This document shows, one piece after another, positions 45,248 through 53,900 of a DNA stretch of 64,000 nucleotides. Below the pieces are notes generated by a model. That model made no database searches. It was given only the letters and a program-made list of their open reading frames with translations, and was not told where the DNA came from. The first letter of the stretch is position 1. Each line of letters starts with the position of its first letter. The position numbers and the translations under genes were made by a program. The stretch is from Burkholderia sp. H160 (GTDB lineage: Bacteria > Pseudomonadota > Gammaproteobacteria > Burkholderiales > Burkholderiaceae): assembly GCA_000173575.1 (NCBI GenBank), contig ABYL01000011.1, positions 39,633-103,632 on the forward strand, given 5' to 3'.

Positions 45248-46356
45248 ATGACAAACGCAAACAGCACCTCCTTCATCGAACCGACGATTCAGTTTGTTAT
45301 CGACCGAATCGACCAGCAACGCGCCCGACAGGCCGATTTTCCGCATATCACCAAGGGCGGCAAGTGGGTCTACACGGAAGACGGCGTGTGGACTGGTGGC
45401 TTCTGGACCGGGCTTCAGTGGCTGGCGTACAGCGAGACGAAGGACGAAAAGTTTCTTCATGAAGCTGAGCGTCTGACGCAGCGTCTACTGCCGCGTGCAA
45501 ACGACGAAGTGAACCACGACCTTGGGTTCATGTTCTATCCCACAGCCGTGTACGGATGGCGTGCGACGGGCAAGGAAGAGTATCGGGCAGCCGCAGTGCG
45601 GGCTGCTGAAAGCCTCGCCAAACAATTCAACAAGGAAGCGGGTTTCATTCCTGGGTGGGGATTCTTCGGTGGTCAGAATTGGGCCGGCTCAGTGCTCATC
45701 GACACGTTGATGAATCTGCCGTTGCTTGTGTGGGCGACGGAAAATGGCGGCAGCCAAGACCTGCTTGACGTAGTGACCAAGCACACCGAAACCGCACTGC
45801 GCAATCACCTCCGCGAGGACGGCTCGGTGTATCACGTTTTCGTCTTCGATGAAAAGTCCGGCAAGCCTTTGCGCGGTGACACCTATCAGGGGAAGTCGGC
45901 CGAAAGCGCGTGGTCGCGTGGTCAGGGATGGGCTGTTGCTGGCCTGTCCATGCTCGCCGACATGACCAGTCGCACGGAATACGCCAGCGCAGCGCAGCGC
46001 GTCGCCGCCTTCATCGAATCGAAGCTCAAAGATAGCCCAATACCGAAATGGGACTACGCCGCTACCGGTGACGACGAACCTCTCGACTCGTCTGCTGGCG
46101 CAATATCGGCGTATGGACTTGTCCGCCTCGCTCGAATCACGAGGACAGCCGCTACCTTCAGTTGGCATCTTCCATTCTCGACGCGCTTTCGGCGCAATGC
46201 CTTGCGTCGTCCGATGCCGAGTCGATTCTAGCGCATGCCACGGCCGACCTTCCGCACGGTCTCGGCATCGACGAATCGACTGCTTACGGTGATTTCTATT
46301 TTCTTAAGGCGCTTCTCGCCCTTCGCGACGCGACGTCAGGTGACGTTGCGAGCTAA
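45248..46356 (+). pseudogene. GH88 unsaturated uronyl hydrolase, frameshifted near the 3' end
   Basis: GH88 enzymes remove a 4,5-unsaturated uronic acid from the end of an oligosaccharide or glycoside. Visible: VWTGGFWTGLQWLAY, EVNHDLGFMFYP with a catalytic Asp, SVLIDTLMNLPLL with the second Asp, SRGQGWAVAGLSML and KWDYAATGDDEPLDSSAGAISAYGLVRLA. After LVRLAR (about 46133) the frame is lost; the family C-terminus continues in the next frame as NHEDSRYLQLASSILDALS and later ESILAH and STAYGDFYFLKALLAL up to a stop at 46356. This fits the loss of one base near 46133–46137, either a real mutation or a sequencing error. In the unshifted frame the protein would end at 46231 with about 33 foreign residues. 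Start could also be ATG 45224. Confidence 0.85.
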
Positions 46357-46392
46357 GCGACCAATTTCTAATTTCCAGCGGTACGAATGCCA

Positions 46393-46420
46393 CGTCGTCG
46401 GTGAGATTTTGCCGACGACG
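46393..46420 (+). other. Perfect 9-bp hairpin inside the operon
   Basis: CGTCGTCGG and CCGACGACG with a ten-base loop, in the 116-base gap between the GH88 gene and the kinase. No T-run, so it may be an mRNA processing or stability element. Confidence 0.5.
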
Positions 46421-46472
46421 GGGATTCCTGTTGCCGCTTCAATCGTCATCCGCAATAGCAAGAGACCGAATC

Positions 46473-47429
46473 ATGCCCACTCAACTCGATGTCGTGACCA
46501 TAGGCGAAGCCATGGCCCTGTTCGTTGCGGAGGAAAGCGGTCCGCTGGCGAGCGTGAACCGGTTCATCAAGCGCGCGGCCGGAGCCGAACTCAACGTCGC
46601 AATCGGCCTGGCCCGGCTGGGCCTGAAGGTCGGCTGGGTCAGCCGCCTCGGTAACGACTCGTTCGGTCAATTCGTGCGGGACACGCTGGCTGCAGAAAAT
46701 ATCGACGCTTCGTGCGTCGAAGTCGACCCGTCGCGACCCACCGGGATGATGCTCAAGACAAAGAGTGACGACGGTACCGACCCGAAAACCGAGTATTTCA
46801 GACGGGGCTCCGCCGCAAGCGCGCTCTCCGTCTCTGAATTCGTGCCTTCGTACGTCACTAGCGCACGCCATCTTCATCTGACCGGCATCAACCCAGCGCT
46901 CTCAACAGATACGTGCGCGTTGTCCTTCCATGCTGCGCGCGAGATGCGCGCCGCAGGGAAAACAGTTTCATTCGACCCAAACCTCCGGCCTGCGTTGTGG
47001 GCAAGCCGAACCGAGATGGTCGAGACGCTGAACGATTTGGCATCTCTTGCTGACATCGTCATGCCCGGATTCGGAGAAGGCAGGATTCTCACCGGGAAAG
47101 GGACGCCGGAAGACATCGCCGATTTTTACCTGAATCGTGGTGCCAAGCTTGTGATTATCAAACTCGGTGAACGTGGCGCGTACTTCCAGAGCAGTGGAGA
47201 TGCGCAGATTGTGCCGGCTTATCCAGTGGCGAAAGTCGTCGACACCGTCGGCGCCGGCGATGGCTTCGCTGTCGGTGTCATGAGTGCGCTCCTGGAGGGC
47301 CGTTCGGTTAGCGATGCGGTCGCTCGAGGCAACTGGATTGGCGCCCTCGCTATCCAGGTGATTGGCGACTCGGAAGGGTTGCCGACGCGCGCGGCGCTGG
47401 AGCAGCACGAGGCGGCCATTCGAGCCTGA
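46473..47429 (+). CDS. PfkB-family sugar kinase, KdgK-like
   Basis: A 318-residue kinase. Signature 1 region is AGAELNVAIGLARLGLKVGWVSRLG, and the ATP/catalytic motif is DTVGAGDGFAVG with the catalytic Asp. The N-terminal pattern DVVTIGEAMALFV...GAELNVAIGLARLG is that of 2-dehydro-3-deoxygluconate kinases. This agrees with a GH88 enzyme directly upstream, since unsaturated uronates are converted to 2-keto-3-deoxygluconate. Start at ATG 46473; the longer frame has no binding site. A fructokinase role cannot be excluded. Confidence 0.87.
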   Translation: MPTQLDVVTIGEAMALFVAEESGPLASVNRFIKRAAGAELNVAIGLARLGLKVGWVSRLGNDSFGQFVRDTLAAENIDASCVEVDPSRPTGMMLKTKSDDGTDPKTEYFRRGSAASALSVSEFVPSYVTSARHLHLTGINPALSTDTCALSFHAAREMRAAGKTVSFDPNLRPALWASRTEMVETLNDLASLADIVMPGFGEGRILTGKGTPEDIADFYLNRGAKLVIIKLGERGAYFQSSGDAQIVPAYPVAKVVDTVGAGDGFAVGVMSALLEGRSVSDAVARGNWIGALAIQVIGDSEGLPTRAALEQHEAAIRA

Positions 47430-47484
47430 CCGCATCGTCAGGTCATTTCCGGAAAGCCACAAACGACACGACTGGAGATACGCA

Positions 47485-48468
47485 ATGCTGCAATTCGGAG
47501 TTCTCGGCGCGGCCAGGATTGTTCCCTGGGCGCTGATAGAGCCGGTAGCCCGTCGCACCGATGTCGCAGTTGCTGCGGTTGCCGCCCGTCGACCAGGCGC
47601 CGCCGCCTTTGCACAGGAACACGGTATCCCTAAAGCGTACGACAGCTATGAGGCGCTGCTCGCTGATTCGTCGATTGACGTCATCTACAATCCGCTGCCC
47701 CCGCATTTGCACGCGGAGTATTCCATCAAGGCACTTGAGGCTGGAAAACATGTACTGTGCGAGAAGCCCTTTGCCATGAATGCTCGCGAGGCGCACGCTA
47801 TGCTGTCCGCAGCAGAAAAAGCGGGCCGGCGCATCGTCGAAGCATTGCATGACCGCTATCACCCGGTGTTCGAACACCTGCTTGCTCTCGTCGACTCGGG
47901 GCGGTTGGGCCAGTTGAGGTCGCTACAAGCAGTCTTCAATCATTCGATTCCGGCCTCGCCTAGCGAATTTCGGAGAACCCCGGAGATGGGAGGCGGTGCA
48001 CTCATTGAACTGGGCTGCTATCCGGTTCATTGGTGTCGCTCGCTTTTGCGGGCGGAACCGGAGGTAGTAAGCGCCGAAGCAATCGTTACGCCGAACGGAT
48101 GCGACGAAGAGATGCGTGCACGATTGCAGTTTCCAGCCGGCATCGAGGCGCGCGTGGAAGCCTGCATGACGCCGGGCTGGAAATATCACGCTCGCTTCAT
48201 CATTGAAGGCGAACGCGGCACTGTCACAGCCGAAAACAGCCTGCTTCCCCATTTGGGCCATTCAATCATTGAGCGGATTGACGGCACCATGCGGCAGTAC
48301 ACCGTCGCCGGGGCGACCACGTTCGACCATCAGCTCGAGGCCTTTGTGATGGCTCTCGCCAACGGGAGGCCTCTGCCCACGGAGGGTCCTGACTCGCTGG
48401 GCAACATCCAGACAATCGACGCTATCTACGCAAAGGCGGGCGTCAGTCGTGCGGGAGGCATCCGATGA
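47485..48468 (+). CDS. Gfo/Idh/MocA-family oxidoreductase
   Basis: A 327-residue NAD(P)-dependent sugar oxidoreductase. Rossmann start is LQFGVLGAARIVPWALIEP; the dinucleotide/active-site block YNPLPPHLHAEYSIKALEAGKHVLCEKPFAMN contains the EKP lysine; the C-terminal beta-sheet domain follows (ALIELGCYPVHWCRSLL with the usual H). It closely follows the kinase and overlaps the SDR start by four bases. It may oxidise the sugar portion or shuttle a keto group. ATG 47485 is preceded by CTGGAGA. Confidence 0.9.
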   Translation: MLQFGVLGAARIVPWALIEPVARRTDVAVAAVAARRPGAAAFAQEHGIPKAYDSYEALLADSSIDVIYNPLPPHLHAEYSIKALEAGKHVLCEKPFAMNAREAHAMLSAAEKAGRRIVEALHDRYHPVFEHLLALVDSGRLGQLRSLQAVFNHSIPASPSEFRRTPEMGGGALIELGCYPVHWCRSLLRAEPEVVSAEAIVTPNGCDEEMRARLQFPAGIEARVEACMTPGWKYHARFIIEGERGTVTAENSLLPHLGHSIIERIDGTMRQYTVAGATTFDHQLEAFVMALANGRPLPTEGPDSLGNIQTIDAIYAKAGVSRAGGIR

Positions 48469-49151
48469 ACACCGTCGCCATTACAGGAGCGGAACAAGGG
48501 CTTGGGCTCGAACTTGTGCGGCTCTGCGCGCAGGACGGTCATTCCGTTCTTGCCGGTTGCCTGAATCCGGGCAGAGCAGAAATAGCCCGGTTGGCTTCTG
48601 ACTTTCCGAATGTAAAGGTCTTGCAGCTGGATGTGACGCGCGAAGGCTCTGTCGCCGCGTTCTCGGACGTTTTACGAGGCAAGCCTCTCGACATTCTGGT
48701 GAACAACGCGGGGGTCCATTTCCGCAAATGGTCTCCACCTGACCTCGTATCGTTCGACGACTGGGAGATGACGCTGCGTGTAAATACGCTCGGGCCGGCG
48801 CGGATGGCATTCGCCCTCCATCAGTGTCTCGTGGCAGCCAACAGCAGCAAACTCGTCACGATTTCCAGTGACTGGGGCTCGGTCTCGAATCATCCAGGGA
48901 CGGCCTACGATTACTGCTCCTCGAAAGCTGCGGTCAACAGCGTCATGCGCGGCATTGCAAAAAACTGGGCTGCCGATGGCGTCACCGTGCTGCTAGTTCA
49001 TCCTGGCTGGATGCGGACGTCGATGGGTGGAGCAGATGCCCCCAAACTGGCGAGCGATAGCGCCCGGCTCGTCAAACTCGCTATCGACGCAGCAGGTCCG
49101 GACGACAACGGTCGGTATATCGACACAGACGGCAATGACATGCCCTGGTGA
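48465..49151 (+). CDS. Short-chain dehydrogenase/reductase
   Basis: A 228-residue classical SDR. Cofactor motif TGAEQGLG, LDVT for adenine-ring binding, NNAGV, catalytic Ser in VTISSDWGS and YCSSK catalytic Tyr/Lys. Asn in RVNTLG completes the tetrad. Coupled to the previous gene by the ATGA overlap. It could play the part of KduD, which reduces 2,5-diketo-3-deoxygluconate, but the sequence does not prove this. Last gene of the tightly packed operon. Confidence 0.88.
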   Translation: MNTVAITGAEQGLGLELVRLCAQDGHSVLAGCLNPGRAEIARLASDFPNVKVLQLDVTREGSVAAFSDVLRGKPLDILVNNAGVHFRKWSPPDLVSFDDWEMTLRVNTLGPARMAFALHQCLVAANSSKLVTISSDWGSVSNHPGTAYDYCSSKAAVNSVMRGIAKNWAADGVTVLLVHPGWMRTSMGGADAPKLASDSARLVKLAIDAAGPDDNGRYIDTDGNDMPW

Positions 49152-49293
49152 CCGCTGCTGCCTAATTGCCGCTAAAGCATCAGGTTCCGCACGCGTTCGG
49201 CCTTTCCAATCGCCGGCCTCGTCCCGCAAGCGACTGGTGGTGGTAACAGCCTTCTTAGCCTTTTGAAATTTAAGACTTACAAGGAGACAGACG

Positions 49294-50574
49294 ATGTCCG
49301 GCGCAAGCTTGCCCGCAAAAAGGTGGTGGATTATTCTTCCGCTGGCCTTCATTACATACAGCCTCGCGTACCTCGACCGGGCGAACTACAGTTTTGCCGC
49401 AGCCGCAGGCATCGACCACGACCTGGGCATCAGCCGCTCAACCTCATCGTTGATTGGTTCGTTGTTCTTTCTCGGCTACTTCTTCTTCCAGGTTCCTGGC
49501 GGCATCTATGCTGAGCGCCGCAGCGTTCGGAAGTTGATATTTGTGAGTCTCATCGCGTGGGGCGCTCTCGCCGCGGTCACCGGCGTTATTTCAAGTGTCC
49601 CTGCCTTGATGGCCGTCCGCTTCGCGCTCGGCATCGTGGAAGCCGCAGTGTTGCCTTCCATGCTCGTCTACGTGACGAACTGGTTCTCGCGGAGAGAGCG
49701 CTCACGCGCCAACACAGTATTCCTGCTTGGCAATCCAGCCACGGTGCTCTGGATGTCGGTAGTCTCGGGCTATATGACCCAGGCATGGGGCTGGCGAGTC
49801 ATGTTTATCGCTCAAGGCTTGCCGGCCGTGCTGTGGGCGTTCGTCTGGATTACCGTTGCCCGCGACAAGCCCTCGCAAGTCTCCTGGCTGAGTGCTGAGG
49901 AAAAGTCGCTGCTCGAGCGCACACTAGCCGAGGAACAGAAGACCCTTACACCGGTGCGCAATTACCGGGAGGCTTTCCGAACGCTCACCGTGTGGAAGCT
50001 TGCGGGTACGCTGTTCTTCCACAGCTTGGGCTTCTACGGCTTCCTTCTCTGGCTGCCGTCGATTCTTCGGCACGGCGCAACCCTTAGTATGGTCAACACC
50101 GGCTGGCTGTCGGCGGTACCTTATCTCGGCGCGGTCATTTTCATGTTGCCGTGCTCATGGATGTCCGACCGTCTGCAGAACCGCAGGCTCTTTGTGGCCG
50201 TGCCTCTGTTCGTCGCCGCGGTCGCATTTCTCCTACTCTACTTCGTTGGAGCTTCGAATATCTATCTGTCGTTCGGCTTGCTCACGTTCGCGGGCATTCT
50301 GATGTACGTGGTCTTTCCCCCGTTCTTTTCGATTGCGCCGGAGGTTCTACCTCGCGCCGTCGCAGGGGGCGCCCTCGCGCTTATCAACAGCGTCGGTGCA
50401 CTTGGCTCGTTTCTCGGCTCGTATGCAGTGGGTTACCTGACGGGGCTCACTGGTGACCCGGCTTCGTCCTACCTTTTTATGGGTGCGTCGCTACTGATAT
50501 CAGTATGTCTTGCGTGCAGCGTCGGCCGCAGCCAGCAGACATCGGCGCAGCAGCTGGTCTCCGCGAGGAGGTAG
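49294..50574 (+). CDS. MFS transporter, anion:cation symporter (hexuronate/galactonate) type
   Basis: A 426-residue major facilitator with twelve helices. The ACS-family signature is in helix 1 (YLDRANYSFAAAAGIDHDLGIS) and helix 2–3 (GYFFFQVPGGIYAERRSVRKLI). Members import D-galactonate, hexuronates, glucarate and similar sugar acids. AAGGAG precedes the ATG. The 142-base gap after the SDR gene could hold a separate promoter; I see no copy of the LacI-type operator there. Provides a second, non-ABC uptake route next to the sugar-acid genes. Confidence 0.9.
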   Translation: MSGASLPAKRWWIILPLAFITYSLAYLDRANYSFAAAAGIDHDLGISRSTSSLIGSLFFLGYFFFQVPGGIYAERRSVRKLIFVSLIAWGALAAVTGVISSVPALMAVRFALGIVEAAVLPSMLVYVTNWFSRRERSRANTVFLLGNPATVLWMSVVSGYMTQAWGWRVMFIAQGLPAVLWAFVWITVARDKPSQVSWLSAEEKSLLERTLAEEQKTLTPVRNYREAFRTLTVWKLAGTLFFHSLGFYGFLLWLPSILRHGATLSMVNTGWLSAVPYLGAVIFMLPCSWMSDRLQNRRLFVAVPLFVAAVAFLLLYFVGASNIYLSFGLLTFAGILMYVVFPPFFSIAPEVLPRAVAGGALALINSVGALGSFLGSYAVGYLTGLTGDPASSYLFMGASLLISVCLACSVGRSQQTSAQQLVSARR

Positions 50575-50665
50575 ATAATCATCCGGTGAGATGCCGCTAT
50601 GACGCTAGCCGCATCAAGACCCGTCGTATTGCTCGCGTCCGACCGTACAAAGTTAGGAGAGAAAC

Positions 50666-52300
50666 GTGGCAGACAACGACTTCGAGAACCTGAAGCAACT
50701 GTTTCCGGCCAGCGACGAAATTCCGGAAGCTGCCCGCCTCGGTGAGCCGATTCACCAGCGTGTGTCCCTCGTCGATGGGGAACTGAAGGCGTGGGACGGC
50801 GCCTGCAAGACCGTGCTGTCGCCGGTGTGTGTTCGACAAGGCCGTGGCGAACCCGAGCAGGTTGCAATCGGCAGCTATCCGGTCATGGGTGAGACCGAGA
50901 GCGATGCGGCGCTGGAGGCGGCTGTCCAAGCCTACGACCACGGCCGCGGTGAGTGGCCAACAATGACGGTCGCTCAGCGTATCGGTTGTATGCAGGACTT
51001 CATTCGTCTGATGGCAGCCAGGCGCCATGAGATTGTGAATCTAATCATGTGGGAAATCGGCAAGAGCCTCGCAGATTCACAAAAGGAGTTCGACCGCACC
51101 ATCAGCTATATGCAAGACACCATCGCGGCTCTCAAGGAATTGGACAACAGCAATTCGCGTTTTGTCATCGCCGAAGGCACTATTGGCCAGATTCGGCGCA
51201 CGCCGCTTGGGGTCGTGCTCTGCATGGGACCATATAACTACCCACTGAACGAAACGTTCGCGACGCTCATCCCCGCATTGCTGATGGGTAATACGGTCGT
51301 ATTCAAGCCACCGCAGTATGGAACGCTGCTGTTCTTCCCGCTGCTCGAGGCATTCCGCTCCGCCTTCCCGAAGGGAGTCATCAACACGATATATGCACCG
51401 GGTGCAGTCGTGGTCCCGCACATGCTCGCCTCGGGAAAGATTGACGTGCTTGCCCTCATCGGCTCGAGCAAGGTTGCAGACCATCTGAAAAAACAGCATC
51501 CGAAGTCGCATCGGCTACGCGCCGTTCTCGGCCTGGATGCAAAAAACGCCGCCATTGTGTTAGCTGACGCCGACATCGACCTCGCTGTGAAGGAATGCCT
51601 GCTCGGAACGCTTTCGTTCAATGGCCAACGGTGCACAGCGCTCAAGATACTGATGGTGCATCGCTCCATCGTCGGCACGTTTCTCGAACGCTTCAAAGCC
51701 TCGCTCAAAAAACTCAAGATTGGCATGCCGTGGGAACTGGGTGTGTCGATTACGCCGCTCCCTGGCATGCATCGAACCGCTTACATGACGCAGGCGATTG
51801 ATGACGCGAAGGCGAAAGGCGCTGAGGTCGTGAACGAAGGCGGTGGCGTATTCTGCAATACCCTGTTCTATCCGGCTGTGGTGTACCCGGTCAAGGAAGG
51901 GATGATGCTCTATCGCGAGGAACAGTTCGGACCGATTATCCCGGTCATGGCGTTCGATGACATCGAAACACCGCTCGAGTATGTCATCACATCGGAGCAC
52001 GGGCAGCAGGTCAGCATTTTTGGCACCGACCCTGCCCAGATTGGCTCGCTGGTCGACCCCCTCGTCAATCAGGTGTGCCGCGTCAACCTCAATAGCCAGT
52101 GCCAGCGCGGTCCCGACGTCTTTCCGTTTGCAGGTCGCAAAGATTCCGCGGAAGGCACGCTCTCGGTCACCGACGCACTACGCGCCTTCTCGATTCGCTC
52201 AATGGTCGCAGCCAAGGAAACCGAGCAGAACAAGACGCTGCTCGATTCTATGGTCACTAACCACAACTCAAAGTTTGTGAACACTGGCTTCATCTTCTAA
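50666..52300 (+). CDS. GapN-like non-phosphorylating glyceraldehyde-3-phosphate dehydrogenase
   Basis: ALDH-superfamily enzyme of 544 residues, longer than most. The pattern GVVLCMGPYNYPLNETFATLIPALLMGN and SLIG-type block LIGSSKVAD are those of NADP-dependent GapN and its relatives; the nucleophile Cys is in FNGQRCTALK and the C-terminus has CQRGPDVFPFAGRKDSAEGT. GapN oxidises glyceraldehyde-3-phosphate to 3-phosphoglycerate, which would fit the triose phosphate from 2-keto-3-deoxy-6-phosphogluconate cleavage. The start is GTG at 50666 with AGGAGAG upstream. Confidence 0.85.
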   Translation: MADNDFENLKQLFPASDEIPEAARLGEPIHQRVSLVDGELKAWDGACKTVLSPVCVRQGRGEPEQVAIGSYPVMGETESDAALEAAVQAYDHGRGEWPTMTVAQRIGCMQDFIRLMAARRHEIVNLIMWEIGKSLADSQKEFDRTISYMQDTIAALKELDNSNSRFVIAEGTIGQIRRTPLGVVLCMGPYNYPLNETFATLIPALLMGNTVVFKPPQYGTLLFFPLLEAFRSAFPKGVINTIYAPGAVVVPHMLASGKIDVLALIGSSKVADHLKKQHPKSHRLRAVLGLDAKNAAIVLADADIDLAVKECLLGTLSFNGQRCTALKILMVHRSIVGTFLERFKASLKKLKIGMPWELGVSITPLPGMHRTAYMTQAIDDAKAKGAEVVNEGGGVFCNTLFYPAVVYPVKEGMMLYREEQFGPIIPVMAFDDIETPLEYVITSEHGQQVSIFGTDPAQIGSLVDPLVNQVCRVNLNSQCQRGPDVFPFAGRKDSAEGTLSVTDALRAFSIRSMVAAKETEQNKTLLDSMVTNHNSKFVNTGFIF

Positions 52301-52360
52301 CCGCTTAACGCAGGCTAGCTCCCAGCCAACTCGTTCAGGGATGCGCTGCCGACACGGAAA

Positions 52361-52386
52361 GAAAAAAGCCCGCTCATTGGCGGGCT
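52361..52386 (-). terminator. Rho-independent terminator of the candidate sRNA
   Basis: Read on the minus strand: AGCCCGC, six-base loop, GCGGGCT, then TTTTTT. The stem could also end transcription from the GapN-like gene on the plus strand, though no T-run follows on that strand. Confidence 0.8.
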
Positions 52387-52418
52387 GAATCCACATCAGG
52401 TGAGACATGGAGGAGACG
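52361..52418 (-). ncRNA. Candidate small RNA with anti-Shine-Dalgarno motif
   Basis: Minus-strand unit of about 58 bases. A good promoter (TTGCAA, 16 bases, TATACT) at 52424–52451 points to a 5' end near 52418. Near the 5' end lies TCTCCTCC (52409–52416), complementary to a strong ribosome binding site. It ends in the hairpin AGCCCGC/GCGGGCT followed by six T. The build (short C-rich 5' part, single terminator) resembles anti-SD sRNAs described in Burkholderia, but I cannot name it. No protein frame explains this promoter–terminator pair. Confidence 0.6.
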
Positions 52419-52423
52419 AACCT

Positions 52424-52451
52424 AGTATAAACCCTGAGGCGAAGTTTGCAA
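52424..52451 (-). promoter_or_regulatory. Promoter of the candidate sRNA
   Basis: On the minus strand -35 TTGCAA (52451–52446), 16-base spacer, -10 TATACT (52429–52424). Confidence 0.6.
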
Positions 52452-52585
52452 GACCCCTGTGTCGCCTTGGCGCCGGCGACGCATTGGCGGCCGCCGCCTG
52501 TTCGTTCCAGGCAAGGCGGTCGGCGCTTTACGGCGAGCGCCAGGCGCTGAATTGGTGTGCGATTGCATTCCGATGCGCAGTGAGA

Positions 52586-52605
52586 TACTGTATATCCATA
52601 CAGTA
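52586..52605. promoter_or_regulatory. LexA box upstream of imuA
   Basis: CTGTATATCCATACAG with the flanking TA on each side, a near-consensus SOS operator (CTGT-N8-ACAG). It ends 11 bases before the imuA start. Confidence 0.92.
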
Positions 52606-52616
52606 TTTTGACGACC

Positions 52617-53321
52617 ATGAACACTGCTCGCGCCCCATTACCGGAATCAATCCACCCGTCGCTCTGGCGAGCGTCGCAACTCGCGCGCGGCCGTTTATCA
52701 ACGGTCGAAACCGGCTATCCAGTCTTGTCCCGCGAGCTTCCTAGCGGAGGATGGCCACTCGGAGCTCTCACCGAGGTCCTTCCCCAAGCGTCCGGCTCGG
52801 GAGAGATGCGTCTCTTAGCCCCGGCACTTGCGTCACTCCAGAAGCCCATCGTCTTGGTCGCGCCTCCATGTGAACCGTGTGGGCAAGGCCTTACCTACTC
52901 AGGTATTCCGGCGGGTCAGGTGCTTCTGTTACGGGCGAAGCGCGCAAGCGACCAATTGTGGGCAACGGAGCAGATTCTCAAGGCAAGCACATGCGGTGCG
53001 GTCTTGCTCTGGCAAACACACGCCAGGGCGGATGCACTTCGGCGATTGCTTTTGGCCGCCCGCTCAAGCACTTCACTTTTTTTCGTCTTTCGCCCCATTC
53101 GCGAGGCCACGGATGCATCTCCCGCGGAACTGCGCATCACTGTCCGCACGGCCGAACGAGGCGTGAGCCTAGACATCGTCAAACGCAAGGGCCCCAAGTT
53201 TGAAGGCGAGCTGGCCGTTAACTTGCAACCAGGAGCTGCGCTGATGAGTCCCCACGGCAGGCAGCGCCGGGCGGTCATGCCAGCTAAGAGCGGAACAACC
53301 GCAGTAGTGTTCGCACACTGA
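52617..53321 (+). CDS. imuA: SOS translesion-synthesis accessory protein ImuA
   Basis: A 234-residue RecA/SulA-like protein that works with ImuB and DnaE2 in damage-induced mutagenesis. Typical features: RELPSGGWPLGALTEVLPQASGSGEMRLLAPALASL, VLVAPPCEPCGQGLTYSGIP, LWATEQILKASTCGAVLLW and FFVFRPIREATDASPAELRITV. The LexA box puts it under SOS control. The usual next genes imuB and dnaE2 are absent: a 69-codon unknown gene follows 24 bases later. So this is either a solitary copy working with genes elsewhere or the remnant of a cassette. No good ribosome binding site precedes the ATG. Confidence 0.88.
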   Translation: MNTARAPLPESIHPSLWRASQLARGRLSTVETGYPVLSRELPSGGWPLGALTEVLPQASGSGEMRLLAPALASLQKPIVLVAPPCEPCGQGLTYSGIPAGQVLLLRAKRASDQLWATEQILKASTCGAVLLWQTHARADALRRLLLAARSSTSLFFVFRPIREATDASPAELRITVRTAERGVSLDIVKRKGPKFEGELAVNLQPGAALMSPHGRQRRAVMPAKSGTTAVVFAH

Positions 53322-53345
53322 CCGATTTATCAAAAGGAGCTTCCA

Positions 53346-53555
53346 GTGAGAGCAGACGAATGGGTTCGCGAGGCCGAGCGGGAAACAAAGCTCGTGGACG
53401 CCTTGTACAAAGCACGTCATTTGATTTCCATGCATAACGGCATGACCGTGCGGTGCGACGGTGAAGAATGGGCACTCGATTTCCAGCCTGAATTGCAAGC
53501 CATTGACGCCACGTTGCGGTCGGTCGGAGTCGACATGAGACACCGCAAGCAGTAG
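53346..53555 (+). CDS. Small hypothetical protein downstream of imuA
   Basis: Not recognised. A 69-residue soluble, mostly helical protein with no signal. GTG start with AAAAGGAG eight bases upstream, so translation is likely. Only 24 bases separate it from imuA, so it should share the LexA-controlled transcript and may have an SOS-related role. Confidence 0.55.
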   Translation: MRADEWVREAERETKLVDALYKARHLISMHNGMTVRCDGEEWALDFQPELQAIDATLRSVGVDMRHRKQ

Positions 53556-53900
53556 GTCCATGGCGAGGAGCAGAAGCTGCTTCGCCGAACAGGGTCCCGC
53601 TTCCGCAGTACCTAAAGGCAGAAACAGCTGCGTCTGGTGAACCGAAGACGGACCCGCCTACGGAACTCGCCCCGGCTCATCCGAGCAAAGGATTCTCAAA
53701 GCTTGTTTCGAGCGAAGTCTTCGCCAAGATGACGCACGCGTGCAACGAAACCATAAACCTCATATGCAAGGAATAGCACGTCAACCTGTACAAACGGCTG
53801 AGGTACCGTTACGTCAAACCCTCAACGTCCGACCATGACGGTATGAAATGATATGAGATGGTGATGGAACTCTGATTTCGCGAGCCTGGTTGAAACGCCG
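53556..53900. other. Gene-poor stretch after the imuA unit
   Basis: No accepted gene. One plus-strand frame is open from within the previous gene to a TAG at about 53779 (…KGFSKLVSSEVFAKMTHAC…) and then again to 53846, but it has no start or binding site. It could be a decayed gene; I cannot assign it. Confidence 0.3.
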
